From: Dipteronia dyeriana
Taxonomy: Eukaryota > Streptophyta > Magnoliopsida > Sapindales > Sapindaceae
DNA length: 64,000 nt
NCBI GenBank assembly: GCA_032871835.1
Contig: CM065298.1
Location: forward strand, 78,396,154-78,460,153
Direction: 5' to 3'
The notes beneath the pieces were generated by a model. It had not been told where the DNA came from, made no database searches, and saw only the letters and a program-made list of their open reading frames with translations. The translations under genes and the position numbers were made by a program. How positions within the stretch are numbered: position 1 is the stretch's first letter; every line of letters begins with the position of its first letter. Positions 31,705 through 43,643 of this stretch are shown here, in pieces.

Positions 31705-34640
31705 CTAAAATCTACTACTGCTATCAGCTTCAATGATTTTCAATTGGACCATCTTATACTCACTTAGCAAACTGGCATCTGATGGCCAAGTTATCACATC
31801 ATCCTCATCTCCCATCCAGGCGTTGTAATCCCTACCGACAACAGGTCTCACGTTGGGCTTTTTACCATTAATACCAGCCTTCTCGTAATCATGAAAGTGG
31901 AGAAGGCACTCTTAGTCGGAACCTCACGGTGTATAGGGTGAGGCTTTTTGCCAATGCTGTGGCAATATGCTCGCCATAACACCTCCAATGAGATGTCCAC
32001 ATATCTACGATGGACAAGCTCCAATTAGCCAAAGCCTTATCGGTTGCCCTATTTTTCACTTTAAAGAATTCACCGGTAAAAGCCATCCCTCGCTGGAATT
32101 CCCTAAGAAGTCAAGCATCATAGGTCGGGGAGTTTTTGAAACGATCAACCCCTTGAATCTCTAACTTAAGCCTAGCTTCCTTGAATAATGCCTCGACAGT
32201 AAGAGCCTGGAGCTTTAAATCTTCGATCTTCCTCTTATAAGAAGACTTGGCATCCTTATCCTTCTACTTAAACTGCAACAGCGACTCCTGTGTCGATGAC
32301 AAAAGATCCCTAATAGTTGAGACCTCTTCTTCAGCAAGGGAAGCTTTTTGCTCAGCTTCGAGTTGGGCAGCCGGACATCTATCCATGAACTCTTGGTTCG
32401 TCCTAAGCTTCTCCTTGCAAGCATGTTTGATCTGAGCATGTGCCTCCTTACCCTCATTGATTTGTGCCTCAAGAAGTTTAATTTGATCAGCCTGAGAGAG
32501 GTTGGTCTAGAAGGCCTCTGCCAATTCGGTAACCATCTGTACAAAATATAAGATGAGAGGATGACTATAAAAAAAAAAGAATGCTATTCGAGATAACCTA
32601 CATATGCTGAGCAGTTGAAGAAGTTTTGAAGCCTCTCTAAAGTAGAGCCAGTTCTCAAATGGCTCTAACAGTCCTCACCAATGTACGCCCGACCAGATGC
32701 CATAGCCTCCAGCAACTCCTTAGATGAAAATTGGCCTTCAGATAGGACTGCTGGTTTGCTGGGTCCCTAAAACCGGATGGTGACCTCAAAAGGATCAACA
32801 CCTGTAACCTTCTCGATGATGCGGGTTGAATATACCCTTGGAAAAGCTGCTGTAACATCTTTGATAGATGGAAAAGATTTATGAATAGGAGATGGGATAA
32901 CCTCATCCACTGTAGGTTCAACCTGAGTGTTAAAATCGGGGTCATTCGGTGACAACTTGGATATCATCTTCATTAGAAAATTAAAAAAAGAGACCACCCG
33001 TAGGATTTTTGGAGCATGTTGCTTGGGTTAAGTAATGACCTTCCTCTTACCTATGTGTCACTCTTGAATATTAAGGTTGGCATCAGGATCCATAACCTTA
33101 ATTTCTTCGTATATTGGGAATGAAGCGCCAGCTGAAGAACAACCAATGGAAGGTCCAAAATTATCTGGCCCAAATACATCTATGCCACTCAATCGGGCAC
33201 CTGTCCCAGCTTGAACAACTCCAACTTGCTCAACCCCTTCAGCAATCACCTCCTCCGAAGCCTTATCTTCACTGGCTTCATAATGTTCTAGAGAAGCAAC
33301 TCCATCACGATATTGCCTAATGACTCACCTCATCGATAACTTTTATTCGGCGTGTTTGGGTATCACATACCACATCCACATTGTTCACTAAGAAATGAAG
33401 TACGTGGTTTTTTTTTTAAAAGAGGAAAGGTAAACTCAGAACGAAAGGAAATGAAGTCTTACATCTCTTTCGGCGTGCAAACAGTCGAGGAAAGAATCCA
33501 GTGGCTATCATCATCCCCTCGTATAAAGAAATGGTCATCCTCTCTTAGACAAGAAACGTACAGTTGCTCTAGTCAAAACAATAAGCTCCACATCAAAGAA
33601 ATACAGAGTCATTTTATTCCACAGCTCAGGGGAGGAAAAGAATCTAGGGACCTTGATCTCCACACGCCTCCTGTCAACTTCGAATGAGGCATCATGACCC
33701 CAATCTCCCCCGAAAAATACCAACTATTCTTCCAATATTTATTTAAAGATAGGAAGCCCCAAATGAAACCCTTCAATCTCTCAATAGTAACACCTGAACA
33801 ACCTTTGTAGAATCCACATCTCTTGGGATCCAATGACCAAGTTGTATGGGATAGAAGGAAATAGGTCCCCGAATGACCCAATTGCCATAAGGTGTAAAAA
33901 TTCCTTATCTCCCGAAGAGTGGGAGCAGGCAAACACAATCTGTGCCAAACTCGCCGTAAGCAAATCAATATGCGATAACTGTTAGTTGCAAGCTGAGCAT
34001 GAGATATCTGTGCCTCGACCAAAAATTGAGAAATAAAGACCTGAAGGAGAAATTTCACTCCATAACTAAGCATTGCTCCATAAATGGCCACTGCACCTAA
34101 TAAAGGATTTCAGACAACCCTATTTCCAGCCGGGATCAGCCGAATAACGTTGAGGTCCAAATCAAATTTTCCAATATATTGATGAAGCTCCCTCTCTCCA
34201 ACCACATTTGGCTCGAAATCGTACTCGTAAACGCGTTCGATCGAAAAACGAATCCAAGCATCTCTCTACTTTTCCTCCACCTCATTTTCATTTACTACTT
34301 GGTGCCCAATTCTGACATCCTTAGAAAAGGTCGTTCTAGTTGCTCGGCATTGGCTTTGGTGTTTTGATGTTGTCATTAGTGGGTGAGGCTCACTGCGAGA
34401 AAAAACAGAAGGGTTATATTAAGGATCACTGGTATGAGGAAAATTAGCTTCAGATTTAGGTTATGGGATGTTGGGATAAACATCAACACCAAACCCAGAG
34501 GAATCCAAAGCCAGGAAATGGGGTTGATCAGAGGCCTGTGAGCTAAGCAACCTCTCAAAGCGTTCGATTGTTAAGGCGTCTCCACTCTCAATCGCCCCCA
34601 TCATAATAACAAAAACACGGTGGCTAGATTCAGGATCCAT
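31705..34640 (-). pseudogene. Antisense extra gene of Tat-C, homologue of the Tat-B antisense gene
   Basis: Starts MDPESSHRVFV at 34640 and reads, with frameshifts and stops, to TAG at 31705-31707. It parallels Tat-B over its length: FDLDLNVIRLIPAGNR near 34150; the gypsy-type domain at 34060-33690 (LVEAQISHAQLATNSYRIL, GFIWGFLSLNKYWKNSWYF); an acidic middle; the coiled coil starting MVTELAEAF at 32536; and the end block FKVKNRATDKALANW, then WPSDASLLSEYKMV. Two introns match Tat-B: donor GTAAGA near 33453 with acceptor TTTCTTAG near 33392, and 32601-32537. The gene survives in recognisable form in an element that has lost RT and integrase, which suggests its product or its RNA mattered for mobility of the family. 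Function unknown. Confidence 0.75.
32537..32601 (-). other. 65-bp intron in the Tat-C antisense gene
   Basis: Donor GTAGGT, acceptor TTTTGTACAG. Same position and same length as the Tat-B intron 19229-19293. Confidence 0.7.
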
Positions 34641-35314
34641 AAAAACTTACCAAGAATGTTTAGGGAATGTTCGTTAAGGGAGGAACACCTGATTGGGAAA
34701 TTTTAAAGATGTTAGCGAACGAAGATCAATAAAAGGCAAAATGAGAGGATGCGAGGGAAGAAAACATTATAACTTGAAGTCTCTGAAATTTTTGGGTTCT
34801 CTTTAGCAAATGTAATCTTAGAACGCTTTGAAGTAAGGAATAGAAGGTTAAAAAAAGTTTAAATATCAATCAATCAAACTTTCAAATTTAAACCCTAGAT
34901 GACGCCACCATGTAAAGAAGCAAAAATTCAAAATGAAGTGAGACGTGACGTGAGCAGTGGGAAGGTCACGTCTTCTGAAACATGCCTGACAACACCTTTA
35001 ACGAAAAGAATCGTGGCATAAGCGAATGACTTTCAGCCCCAAAACGTTGCTATCGAGAAACATCAATCGTCTGCTAAATTACATTTATTTGGATGAAATT
35101 AATACACAATACATTAATTTCAAAATTAATATGGAGTATAATTGCTACATTAAAGTGCATTAATGAGGGAAACAACAAATTTAGTAGAGTTTCTTTTTAA
35201 ATACCCCACGTCGAGTATGCATAATCATGATGATCATGAGCTAAGTTAGATTCCACTCTGGCAGATTAAAAGAGAGATGAGCAGAATACTCAGCTCGGAT
35301 ATTTAATGGGGTAT
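34641..35314. other. Spacer between the Tat-C antisense gene and the 3' LTR
   Basis: No coding sequence. It is the equivalent of 16684-17170 in Tat-B and would hold the antisense promoter. It ends with the polypurine-like AATGGGGTA next to the LTR. Confidence 0.4.
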
Positions 35315-36171
35315 TGCTATTGGTAAAATCTGAATGAGCAATGAGTCAGCATGATAACCTGAATATCCGCAATTCAGAGATACCACGTCAACAAAGGTTA
35401 ACTAGACTGAACAAACCTAAGTTGACCAATGATGGCCTCACGATACCTGGTCGGGGTTACTTAGACGATCAGGTAGAAATAACTCAACTAAGATGGTTAA
35501 ACTGATCAAGTAAAGATAACCCGGTGGGGATTACAGAAATGGTCGGATCAAAGCCTCTAGTCGGGATCGAATCACTGGTCGGGGAAAATGAGCTCTAGTT
35601 GGGTCTAGAAGAGGGTCGGTTGAGCAACATGTGGCCAACATTGAATTTAACGCAAATCATGATTCCAATACGCAGAAGATGAGTCTAACTCAAATAAGGT
35701 GTCTCGAAGAACACTCCGATAAAAACAAACAAACTTCCTTATAGATATAAGAGTCTAGATTAGGCAAGAGATCTAATATATTCAAAACATAATCAATACG
35801 GAATAGGAAAGAAGAATAAAATGATTCTGACAAGTCAGTGTTTTATTAAACCTCGATAACTTTTCTTACTTGCACACCAAGAATTGGGTTTCTATACAGA
35901 TATAAATAGACCCTAATAACGCCATTAAAGGATTAACACAAAAAATATACAAGAGTGTAAGAGAGATTGAGTGTGTAGCAAAGCATTAATAGTGAAGCTC
36001 TTTCCTCACCATCTCCGACACTCATGGTTTTTTCCCTTCCTGGGTTTTCCACGTAAAACTTTGTGTTTTGCATGCTTGATTTCTTTTCTCTCTTTACAGT
36101 TTGATTGTTGATTTGTATTAACTTGTTATATGAGTGATTAATTTTACGTAATCCAGAAATCACCGTCAACA
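35315..36171 (+). repeat. 3' LTR of Tat-C (857 bp)
   Basis: Begins TGCTATTGG and ends CCGTCAACA. It is uninterrupted and aligns with both parts of the split 5' LTR. Confidence 0.92.
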
Positions 36172-36176
36172 ATTCT
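36172..36176. other. Target-site duplication of Tat-C, right copy (ATTCT)
   Basis: Matches 15154-15158. Confidence 0.9.
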
Positions 36177-36640
36177 CATGGACATTCATTAAAGAACCAG
36201 AAGATTCTTTATCCAATGAAAACTTATGTACTGCATGTTCAGAGGGGAAACTAGCAGTAAAACCATCTAATTCTAAAGTTGGTTTTGAATCCTTATCATT
36301 CTTACAAAGAATTCAAGGGGATATATGTGGACATATTCATCCACCAAATAAACCCTTTCATTATTATATGGTTCTAATAGATGCATCTACGAGATGGTCA
36401 CATGACTTTTTATTATCAAACATCTCCATAGTACTTGCATTGATTATTAGTTTTTCAAGGGTATTAACTTAATTGAACATACAAGATATTTGATAAATAT
36501 GCAAAGCAGCTGAGATTCATGTTCGACATCCAGTTTTCAGATATTCTCATAATCAAAATGGATCGGAGGAATCACTTATCAAATATCTCCAAGTAATTGT
36601 GAGAACCTCATTATTTTGATGTAGTTACTAAATTCTATAT
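36177..36640 (+). pseudogene. Copia-D, right fragment: integrase
   Basis: The reading frame continues from 15153: zinc-binding CTACSEGK, then IQGDICGHIHPP and VLIDASTRWSH, which are the first two catalytic aspartate regions of Ty1/copia integrase. Near 36520-36590 is the Glu region (HNQNGSEESLIKYLQ) after a deletion. The rest of pol is not seen. It plays no current role; it is the oldest layer of this nest. Confidence 0.8.
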
Positions 36641-36748
36641 AGGGACTTACTCACTTTTTAAAGATATTGGATTGTATGTATATCTCCTTATTGCATCTCT
36701 GGCATGATCTAAGATAAGAATTCTATATCATTATGAAATTATTGTTTA

Positions 36749-37425
36749 TTTTATTTAATCTTTTATTAGATCATTTAAACTTCTAATAGTTTATATTTTT
36801 ATGCATAATCTGCATATTATTATATTGATTAATTTCAAAATGGAAAGTTTCTCTAGAAGAGAAGAGTAAATGAAAAGTTACTCTTATCAGTTCAGTCTCA
36901 TTTCAATATTCTTTTAGCTCAAATTGGAAAGATAATCGATCATCAGATGATTATTAATCTTTTACCTGATATATTAAAAGTACCAATATTTTATAAGTTG
37001 TCATCTCATAAACCCTAACCGGGTGATTGTTCTTGAAAAACTATCAGAGTAAAGGGTAACAAATAAATCATTTGATGCACATCATTGATTTTATTTAATC
37101 TTTTATTAGATCATTTAAACTTCTAATAGTTTATATTTTTATGCACAATTTGCATATTATTATATTGATTAATTTCAAAATGGAAAGTTTCTTTAGAAGA
37201 GAAGAGTAAATGAAAAGTTACTCTTATCAGTTCAGTCTCATTTCAATCTTCTTTTCGTTCAAATTGGAAAGATAATCGATCATCAGATGATTATTAATCT
37301 TTTACCTGATATATTAAAAGTACCAAGATTTTATAAGTTGTCCTCTCATAAACCCTAACCGGGTGATTGTTCTTGAAAAACAATCAGAGTAAAGGGTAAC
37401 AAATAAATCATTTGATGCACATCAT
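36749..37425. repeat. 340-bp tandem duplication
   Basis: 36749-37088 and 37089-37425 are consecutive copies with about nine visible differences. The unit ends TTGATGCACATCAT. It is non-coding, and the origin of the unit is unknown. Confidence 0.92.
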
Positions 37426-37983
37426 AAGCTTGTGAATATTTTTAAAAGGTATTGTTATCGGGATCCCAAAAGTAAACAAAACTCGAGTTATAAATAAATT
37501 CACTTTCTCTAAATCAACTTTATAAGAGTTTGATATATCTAAAGTAAATCCATTTAAAAGGAAGAAGTCTACACAGAGATACAAGAATATAGAATTTGAG
37601 AGAAATTCAAAAAATCATACAAGTCTATGAAATGACTAAATGAAGGTCCCGAAGATGGAAAAACCAGAGTTGTGATTTTCATAAAATAGATGCAGCGGAT
37701 AAATTTAGGTTTTAAAAATTTATTTTGTACACGAATATATGAAAGGATTCAAGAATACCTTTTTGTATTTTCCTTCATTTCTTTTCTATAAAGTGTCTAT
37801 AAAGTCTTTCGAGCTGTGACCCGCGATCTAGCAACTGTGTATGGGTAAGTCATGAATTTCGGGTGTACTGGATGAAAGGTACATAGATGGAGAGGACAAC
37901 TTCTTATCTTTCTTTCTAGGGTTCGGCCAACTCAAGCAAAAAGAAAGTTAATTTTTTTTTCTATTTCTCTAGGGTTGCTGAAC

Positions 37984-38023
37984 ACACACACACACAAACA
38001 CACAAACACACACACACACACTC
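37984..38023. repeat. (CA)n microsatellite
   Basis: Interrupted CA repeats followed by CTCTCTCT. Confidence 0.9.
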
Positions 38024-38747
38024 TCTCTCTATCAGGGTTCAATAATTTTTGTTTCCTAATAATATATATATATATTATCAAGAGACTAGGGTTTTAGTGA
38101 CCAGATTAAATATGATCCTAAATAGTATTTTGATATGTATTGTCACTAAGACTTGAATCCTTGACCTTTTTAAAGGAAATGAATATAATCTCTATTATTT
38201 TAATCCTTTGCTCTTGTCAAGGTTCAAACTTGCAACCTCCAATTAACAATTAACAATTCTAAATTTTTAATTTATCAATTAAATAATTTATTAACTAAAT
38301 AATCATATTAATTAATTAATTTCCAGAATAAATCCAAGTTACTTTCGTAACATAATTAATTGGACCATCCAATTAACCGTGACCCTTGTTACCAATAATC
38401 GTAAAGGGTTAGCCAGGGGACCTAATGGACCCAAATTTTTGAACTCTAATAATACTTAAAAAATTTACTTAAACTCTTTATTTAATTATTATGATTATTA
38501 ACCTCGAAGTTATTCCCCTAAAAACCCGATGTTGCACTCTTATAACTGTAGATGCTTTACAAAAACCAAAATACCAGTGTCCCTCGATATATCTATTACA
38601 TATGGTATGATCCTACACAAACAGTTCATGATTAGCCAGGTCATAAAGTTTGTTATGCATATCTAATTATATCTTCCCTTTAAGTACCATTGTTTCTCTA
38701 GTGAACAATTATATCCTTTCTTCCTTTACGGAAGAAGGAGAGCGTTC

Positions 38748-38752
38748 TTATT
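38748..38752. other. Target-site duplication of SIRE-F, left copy (TTATT)
   Basis: TTATT recurs at 56557-56561. Confidence 0.85.
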
Positions 38753-38787
38753 TGAAAAATACGTACAAGGTTATACTAAAAAACCTA

Positions 38788-38818
38788 GAGGGAGGGAGGG
38801 AGGGGGGGGGGGGTGGGT
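38788..38818 (+). repeat. G-rich tract, potential G-quadruplex
   Basis: GAGGGAGGGAGGGA followed by about a dozen G and TGGG. The other LTR has a related but different G-rich tract at 45346-45366. Confidence 0.75.
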
Positions 38819-40503
38819 TAATAGGTTGTCTCTCACTTTTAACAATTCTTTCGAGACTGGTGACAAAACCTTGATAAGCATACAAATTAACATTCAACAT
38901 GATTGTTATGAGAAAAACAACATATTCAAGTACGCTCAAATAGCCACTCTTGGTCTACAAAACATACAACAAGAATCATTGTATCTTATGAACAAATATA
39001 TTCAATGTAGAACAAAATTCCATAAGTTATACTTAGAGTATTACAATGTGGTATTTTACAATTTGAATGGAATATCATAAGATACAAAGTTATCTAACAT
39101 ATACAAACAATATTGTGTAAGGAAGTCAATTACAAATATATATATGATAGATAGGGATAGAGAAAGTTGACATAAGATATTTACGTGGTAAACCTCTAAA
39201 GATGAAACATCCATGGGTTAGCAACCACCGGCAAACATAATCCACTAGTATATAAGACAAGTACAATCTCTCAAGTGACCCCTCCACCTAGAAACTACCC
39301 TCCTATCCTACTCATGAATATGTCACTCTCTTGCTCAACATTCTCTCTTGTCAAGACTTTCTTACTCACCCTTCCGGATCCTTAAGACCCTAGGCATGAC
39401 TTTTTTGCTCACAAGGTATCTAAGTGATCATGAATGCAAAACGCAAACAAGCACACAACATAGAATAAGATGATCAACAAATTATATGGAAACTAGAATT
39501 AATCAATGAGCACACAAAGTATATTTTCTATTTTATAATCCAAAAATGACACCACATAAGATGATGTATGAGAATATGAAATGTATGGATTAGGTACACT
39601 CCATGAAGATCTAGACATAGACAATAAAGTTCACAAAACAAGATTGTTTAGATCTTATGCATGAATAAAAATCTAGAGCATGACAAAATTTCCAAACACA
39701 CACTTTAAACCTAGATTTTATTCATGTTACTAAAGCTTGAAATAAACATGTTCATGAAGCACATATTCAAGACTTTAGAACTAAAACAAAAATGCTAGAA
39801 ACACAAGATATGATCAATCAAATATCTAGCAATCATTTAGAGCATATATTCATAAAATAGTCAATTAAACTCTAATAGACTCTAAATATAAAATCAAATG
39901 TGCTAATCCTAGACTATTCAACAGTTGAGTTCTACCACATGACAAGGCTATTAATCATAAAAATAAAGTCAATCAAAGCACAAATAGTCCTAGATAAGAA
40001 GCTAGCACAATACAACTCACAATCATGTAAAAACATAGGTTTGATTGAAACCTAACTCACAATCAAGTTTCTAATTAAGCACAACTAGCATTTATTTGAA
40101 GATCTATCACTCATCAACATTTGTTTTAGTCAAATACACACAAGTAAGAAGAAGACCTAAGGTATTTAAACATTAAAATCAAGGAAATCAAAAGATAAAC
40201 AATTACCTTGTCAATTTCGAGTACAGTCACGATAATGGTGCGATCCACCAGAAAACTTGAACAAATGACTTCAAGGGAGATGATAGAGGACTTCAATACA
40301 AAACTTCTCCAATCTTGAATCACTCAAATCAGATAAGAAATGAGAGAGATATGGTGATTCAAAGTTGAGAGGAAAAATCTGGAAATTTTATGCACTACGT
40401 TTTTTTCTTCCTTGGATTCAAATGAGAGAGAGAAGAGATATATAAAAGAGAGGGAAAAGATATATGTGAAATGACCAAAAGACCCCTTTTAAGATGCTTC
40501 CCT

Positions 40504-40567
40504 GAGATGGCGAGTGGGCATCTCGGGGCAACAAAGGTTTGTGGCCGAGATGGCCACTTGCCATCTC
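40504..40567. repeat. LTR hairpin of SIRE-F, 3' LTR copy
   Basis: Arms GAGATGGCGAGTGGGCATC(TCGG) and the inverted copy ending at 40567, with an 18-base loop. Two of 23 arm positions are unpaired or wobble. The partner LTR hairpin is at 55765-55831. Confidence 0.85.
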
Positions 40568-41307
40568 GGGTGGGTGCCTTTTTGATGGCTTTTGCCATCG
40601 CACCTCTCCCTTGCGCTCCTCTCGCATTCTTCGACCGTTCTCCGACCTCCGAACTTCGAATTCGAATTCGAATTCGTTGGAAGATTACGAACTGAGACTC
40701 TCTCAAAAACTGGGAAGACTATGAAACTTTCACTAGAAGTTACAAATTAAACTCGATATACTTAGATGAAGACAAGTTATGTAACATGACTGGAAAATGT
40801 CATAACTCTTGACTCGGAACTCGAAATCAAACGTATGAGTAACCGAAATGACCAGAACTCAATAAGGAACAATATAGCATAAAATTCAAGTTCAAGATCC
40901 ATGTTTTACAAACATATAAACATACAAACACATTTCACGCTAGAATACAAACTACATAGAGATAGTCTATAATCATGCATTTTCCAAAACATGTTATTTT
41001 CATACCAATGCATGAGTATTCAACTTCAAGGGTGTGAATGTGTTATTAATAGGGCACAACGATGCAGGGACACATATGTATGATTTGTGTGTGTGTGTGT
41101 GTGCCTAAGTCTTGAAAGAGAAAGAAAGGTCTTAATATACCTTTGTAGAATCATGAAGCACTTTTCTCTTTAATGACTCGAACTTGCTTGAATAGTTGTC
41201 ATTTCTTCTTCGAAGCTTGAACTATCATGAATCGTAGATAACTAAACAATACAAAGGAAATGTTTTTTTGATATAGAACAATGCCAACATAACACACAAA
41301 CCGGACA

Positions 41308-41319
41308 ATCTCCCCCTTT
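41308..41319 (-). other. Polypurine tract of SIRE-F
   Basis: Minus-strand AAAGGGGGAGAT abutting the 3' LTR. Confidence 0.75.
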
Positions 41320-42109
41320 GGTAAATTCTATGTCAAAACACCTATACAAAATACTAAAACATACAACATGAAGATTGGTCACAAAAAAAAAAACACTTCC
41401 TCACATTACAATGAGTTAGTTCCTTAAGACTAATCTTCAACAAGTCTTGAACTTCTTCTTGATCTTCTCTTGTAGCCACCTAAAATCAACTTAAAGGATA
41501 ATGCATATCCAAGAGAAAGACACATATGGCAATATATAATTATGGCAAGAATTAAACATTTAAATCCAATTGAATCATGAATCTCCCTTTTAATACATGT
41601 TATCTTAAAGATATTCTTAACCAAGTGAAATCAGAATATTACATGCCGTAAGAAGTTCAATACTTGACAAATATTCAAAGAATATATGCTAAAACAATAT
41701 CATATCTCTCCCCCATTTTGACATAAAAAGATGCCAAAGGAAAAAAAATGATATCTTGATATCAATTAGTGAAACAATTTATAATCTCACATAATGTTTA
41801 GAGATGGATGCCTTACTTGAAGAATTGGTTTATTTCAAGCATCTAGCTCCCATATCTTCTCCCTTGATTCTAGTTTGCTTTTCCATGTTAACCTAGCAAA
41901 GGTTATTCAAATCTATAGACCACAACAAACTCCTCAAGGTATAGTGAATCACAAATACATAAATTTTACTCTTAGGCACATAAGTCATTTCTACCAAGTT
42001 CAACAATTGTATTAACAATCATATCGAGCCCAAATATGAAGGAATCGGTATCAACGACAATCATATCAACCTCAAACAAGAAAAGATTTGATTACAACCC
42101 CAACTACTA

Positions 42110-42440
42110 TCATTCAAAATAAGGAGGAATTTTCTGCAATTACAATCAATTAAATTGATTAAAACCTCAGTTACTATCACCTTATGCAAGGAGGAATTTT
42201 CTGCAACTATAACCAATTGGATTGATTACAACTACAATTACTATCGACCCCAAACAAAGAGGAATTCACTATAACTACATTCAATTTAATTAATTACAGT
42301 TACAATTACTATCGACTCCAAAACAAAGAAGAATTCATTGTAACTATTCTCATTTTAATTTCAAGAATGAAGGAATTGATTGCAATCTCAACTACTATAC
42401 AACCTCAAACAAGGAGAAGTTGATTGCAACCACAATCATA
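42110..42440. repeat. About 60-bp tandem repeats in SIRE-F
   Basis: Five to six diverged units containing GATTACAACCWCAAYTACTATC and AAGGAGGAATT. Confidence 0.75.
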
Positions 42441-43153
42441 CAATTATTACAAAATGTTTCATGCATTATTTGTGATCAACAATACAAAGGCATATGATAA
42501 TACAAAGAATCATCACACAAATCAAGAAATATGAAATAGAATCTACGAGATTCATTATATCAACCATTAATATGCCAACAAATATCAACTTGAAACATGT
42601 GAACAAATCATAAAAGAGAAAAAAGTCTAGCATACTATGTTCCCCCTTGATAAATGCTCTATCTAAGATCAAGATAGAATAATGTTCACAATAAATCCAT
42701 ACAATCACACATTCAAGCAATTTTAAAGAAATCCAAAAAAAAAACCTCCATAAACTATGAGAGATACACCAAGATTTTCAATCTCTCTCATAATTCTTCT
42801 TAAAATTGCTAGAATATCAAAATACTCTATAAGCAAGAGTGTGTGTGTGTGTGTGTGTGTGAATTTTTGTTCAAGTATATATAAAAGGAGCAATTGTGAT
42901 ATCAACATGCAAACCACTTCAACACCTATCCATCTAAAGCTTTTCCAATCAAGGTCAAACCGATTATCATCCGGATTTTTGCTTTAAAGAGAATAGATTT
43001 CAACATATGAGCATGTGTGTGCATGTGGCTCGTCATCCCATTTCTGTTTTTCAACCCAAGCAATTATAGTTTTCAACTATACTCCATTTTAAGCCTTCCT
43101 CCATTTCTTTTTAGGCTTTGTATCAAAGATTTTTTTTTTAAATGATTCTTTTT

Positions 43154-43643
43154 CAACACTTCTTTGATTTTTCTTACATAAACATATACTCTTCATGACG
43201 GCTTTCACTCATCACAATGGTGTAGTCCTTTTCTACGTTGGGCGGCTTCACAACCAAGGTGTGTAGCCCTTTCCATGAAGGTGCTCGTTGAGTTCTATGT
43301 AGATGCCGAAGCAAAATGGATACTAACCATAGGTCATCTATCATGCAATAAGCAATAGACTTTTAGATGCATCCATAATCTACACATTTTCAAACTCAAC
43401 ACTTCTTTGATTTTTCTTACATAAACATATACTCTTCATGATGGCTTTCACTCATCACAATGGTGTAGCCCTTTCCTACATTGGGCTAATTCACAACCAA
43501 TGTGTGTAGCTCTTTCCATGAAGGTGCTAGTTGATTTCTATATAGATACCGAAACAAAATGGATACTAACCATAGGTCATCTATCATGCAATAAGCAATA
43601 GACTTTTAGATGCATCTATAATCTACACATTTTCAAACTCAAC
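43154..43643. repeat. 243-bp tandem duplication in SIRE-F
   Basis: Two copies (43154-43396, 43397-43639), each starting CAACACTTCTTTGATT, with a handful of differences. Confidence 0.9.

Larger units (their letters stand above)
15159..36171 (+). mobile_element. Tat-C: pol-less Tat retrotransposon containing Tat-B
   Basis: Plus-strand element: 5' LTR (15159-15765 plus 27753-28003, split by Tat-B), primer site (28006), gag (28060-29760), protease (to about 30740), a repeat-rich spacer, an antisense gene (31705-34640, minus strand), a polypurine tract and the 3' LTR (35315-36171). Reverse transcriptase, both RNase H domains and integrase are absent. The two LTRs differ at very roughly one site in eight over the first 370 bases, so it is clearly older than Tat-B. 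Confidence 0.9.
37430..38752 (-). repeat. Probable part of the 3' LTR of Copia-G
   Basis: AT-rich, no coding sequence, with a (CA)n tract at 37984-38023. The sequence to the right of SIRE-F (56557-57086) ends at a copia-type polypurine tract, so the two flanks together would form one interrupted LTR. The left boundary is not defined. No second copy is in the window, so this is inferred from the junctions. Confidence 0.45.
38753..41307 (-). repeat. 3' LTR of SIRE-F (2555 bp)
   Basis: Plus strand begins TGAAAAATACG and ends CCGGACA. It contains a G-rich tract (38788-38818), a hairpin (40504-40567) and a (GT)n run (about 41085-41102). Open frames near 40395-40706 read the hairpin region and have a look-alike in the other LTR; they are not genes. 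Confidence 0.88.

Noticed and set aside
40395..40706. 103-codon frame in the SIRE-F 3' LTR, with a relative at 55678-55968
   Set aside because: It spans the LTR hairpin and is explained by LTR duplication. Frames differ between copies and no family is recognised.
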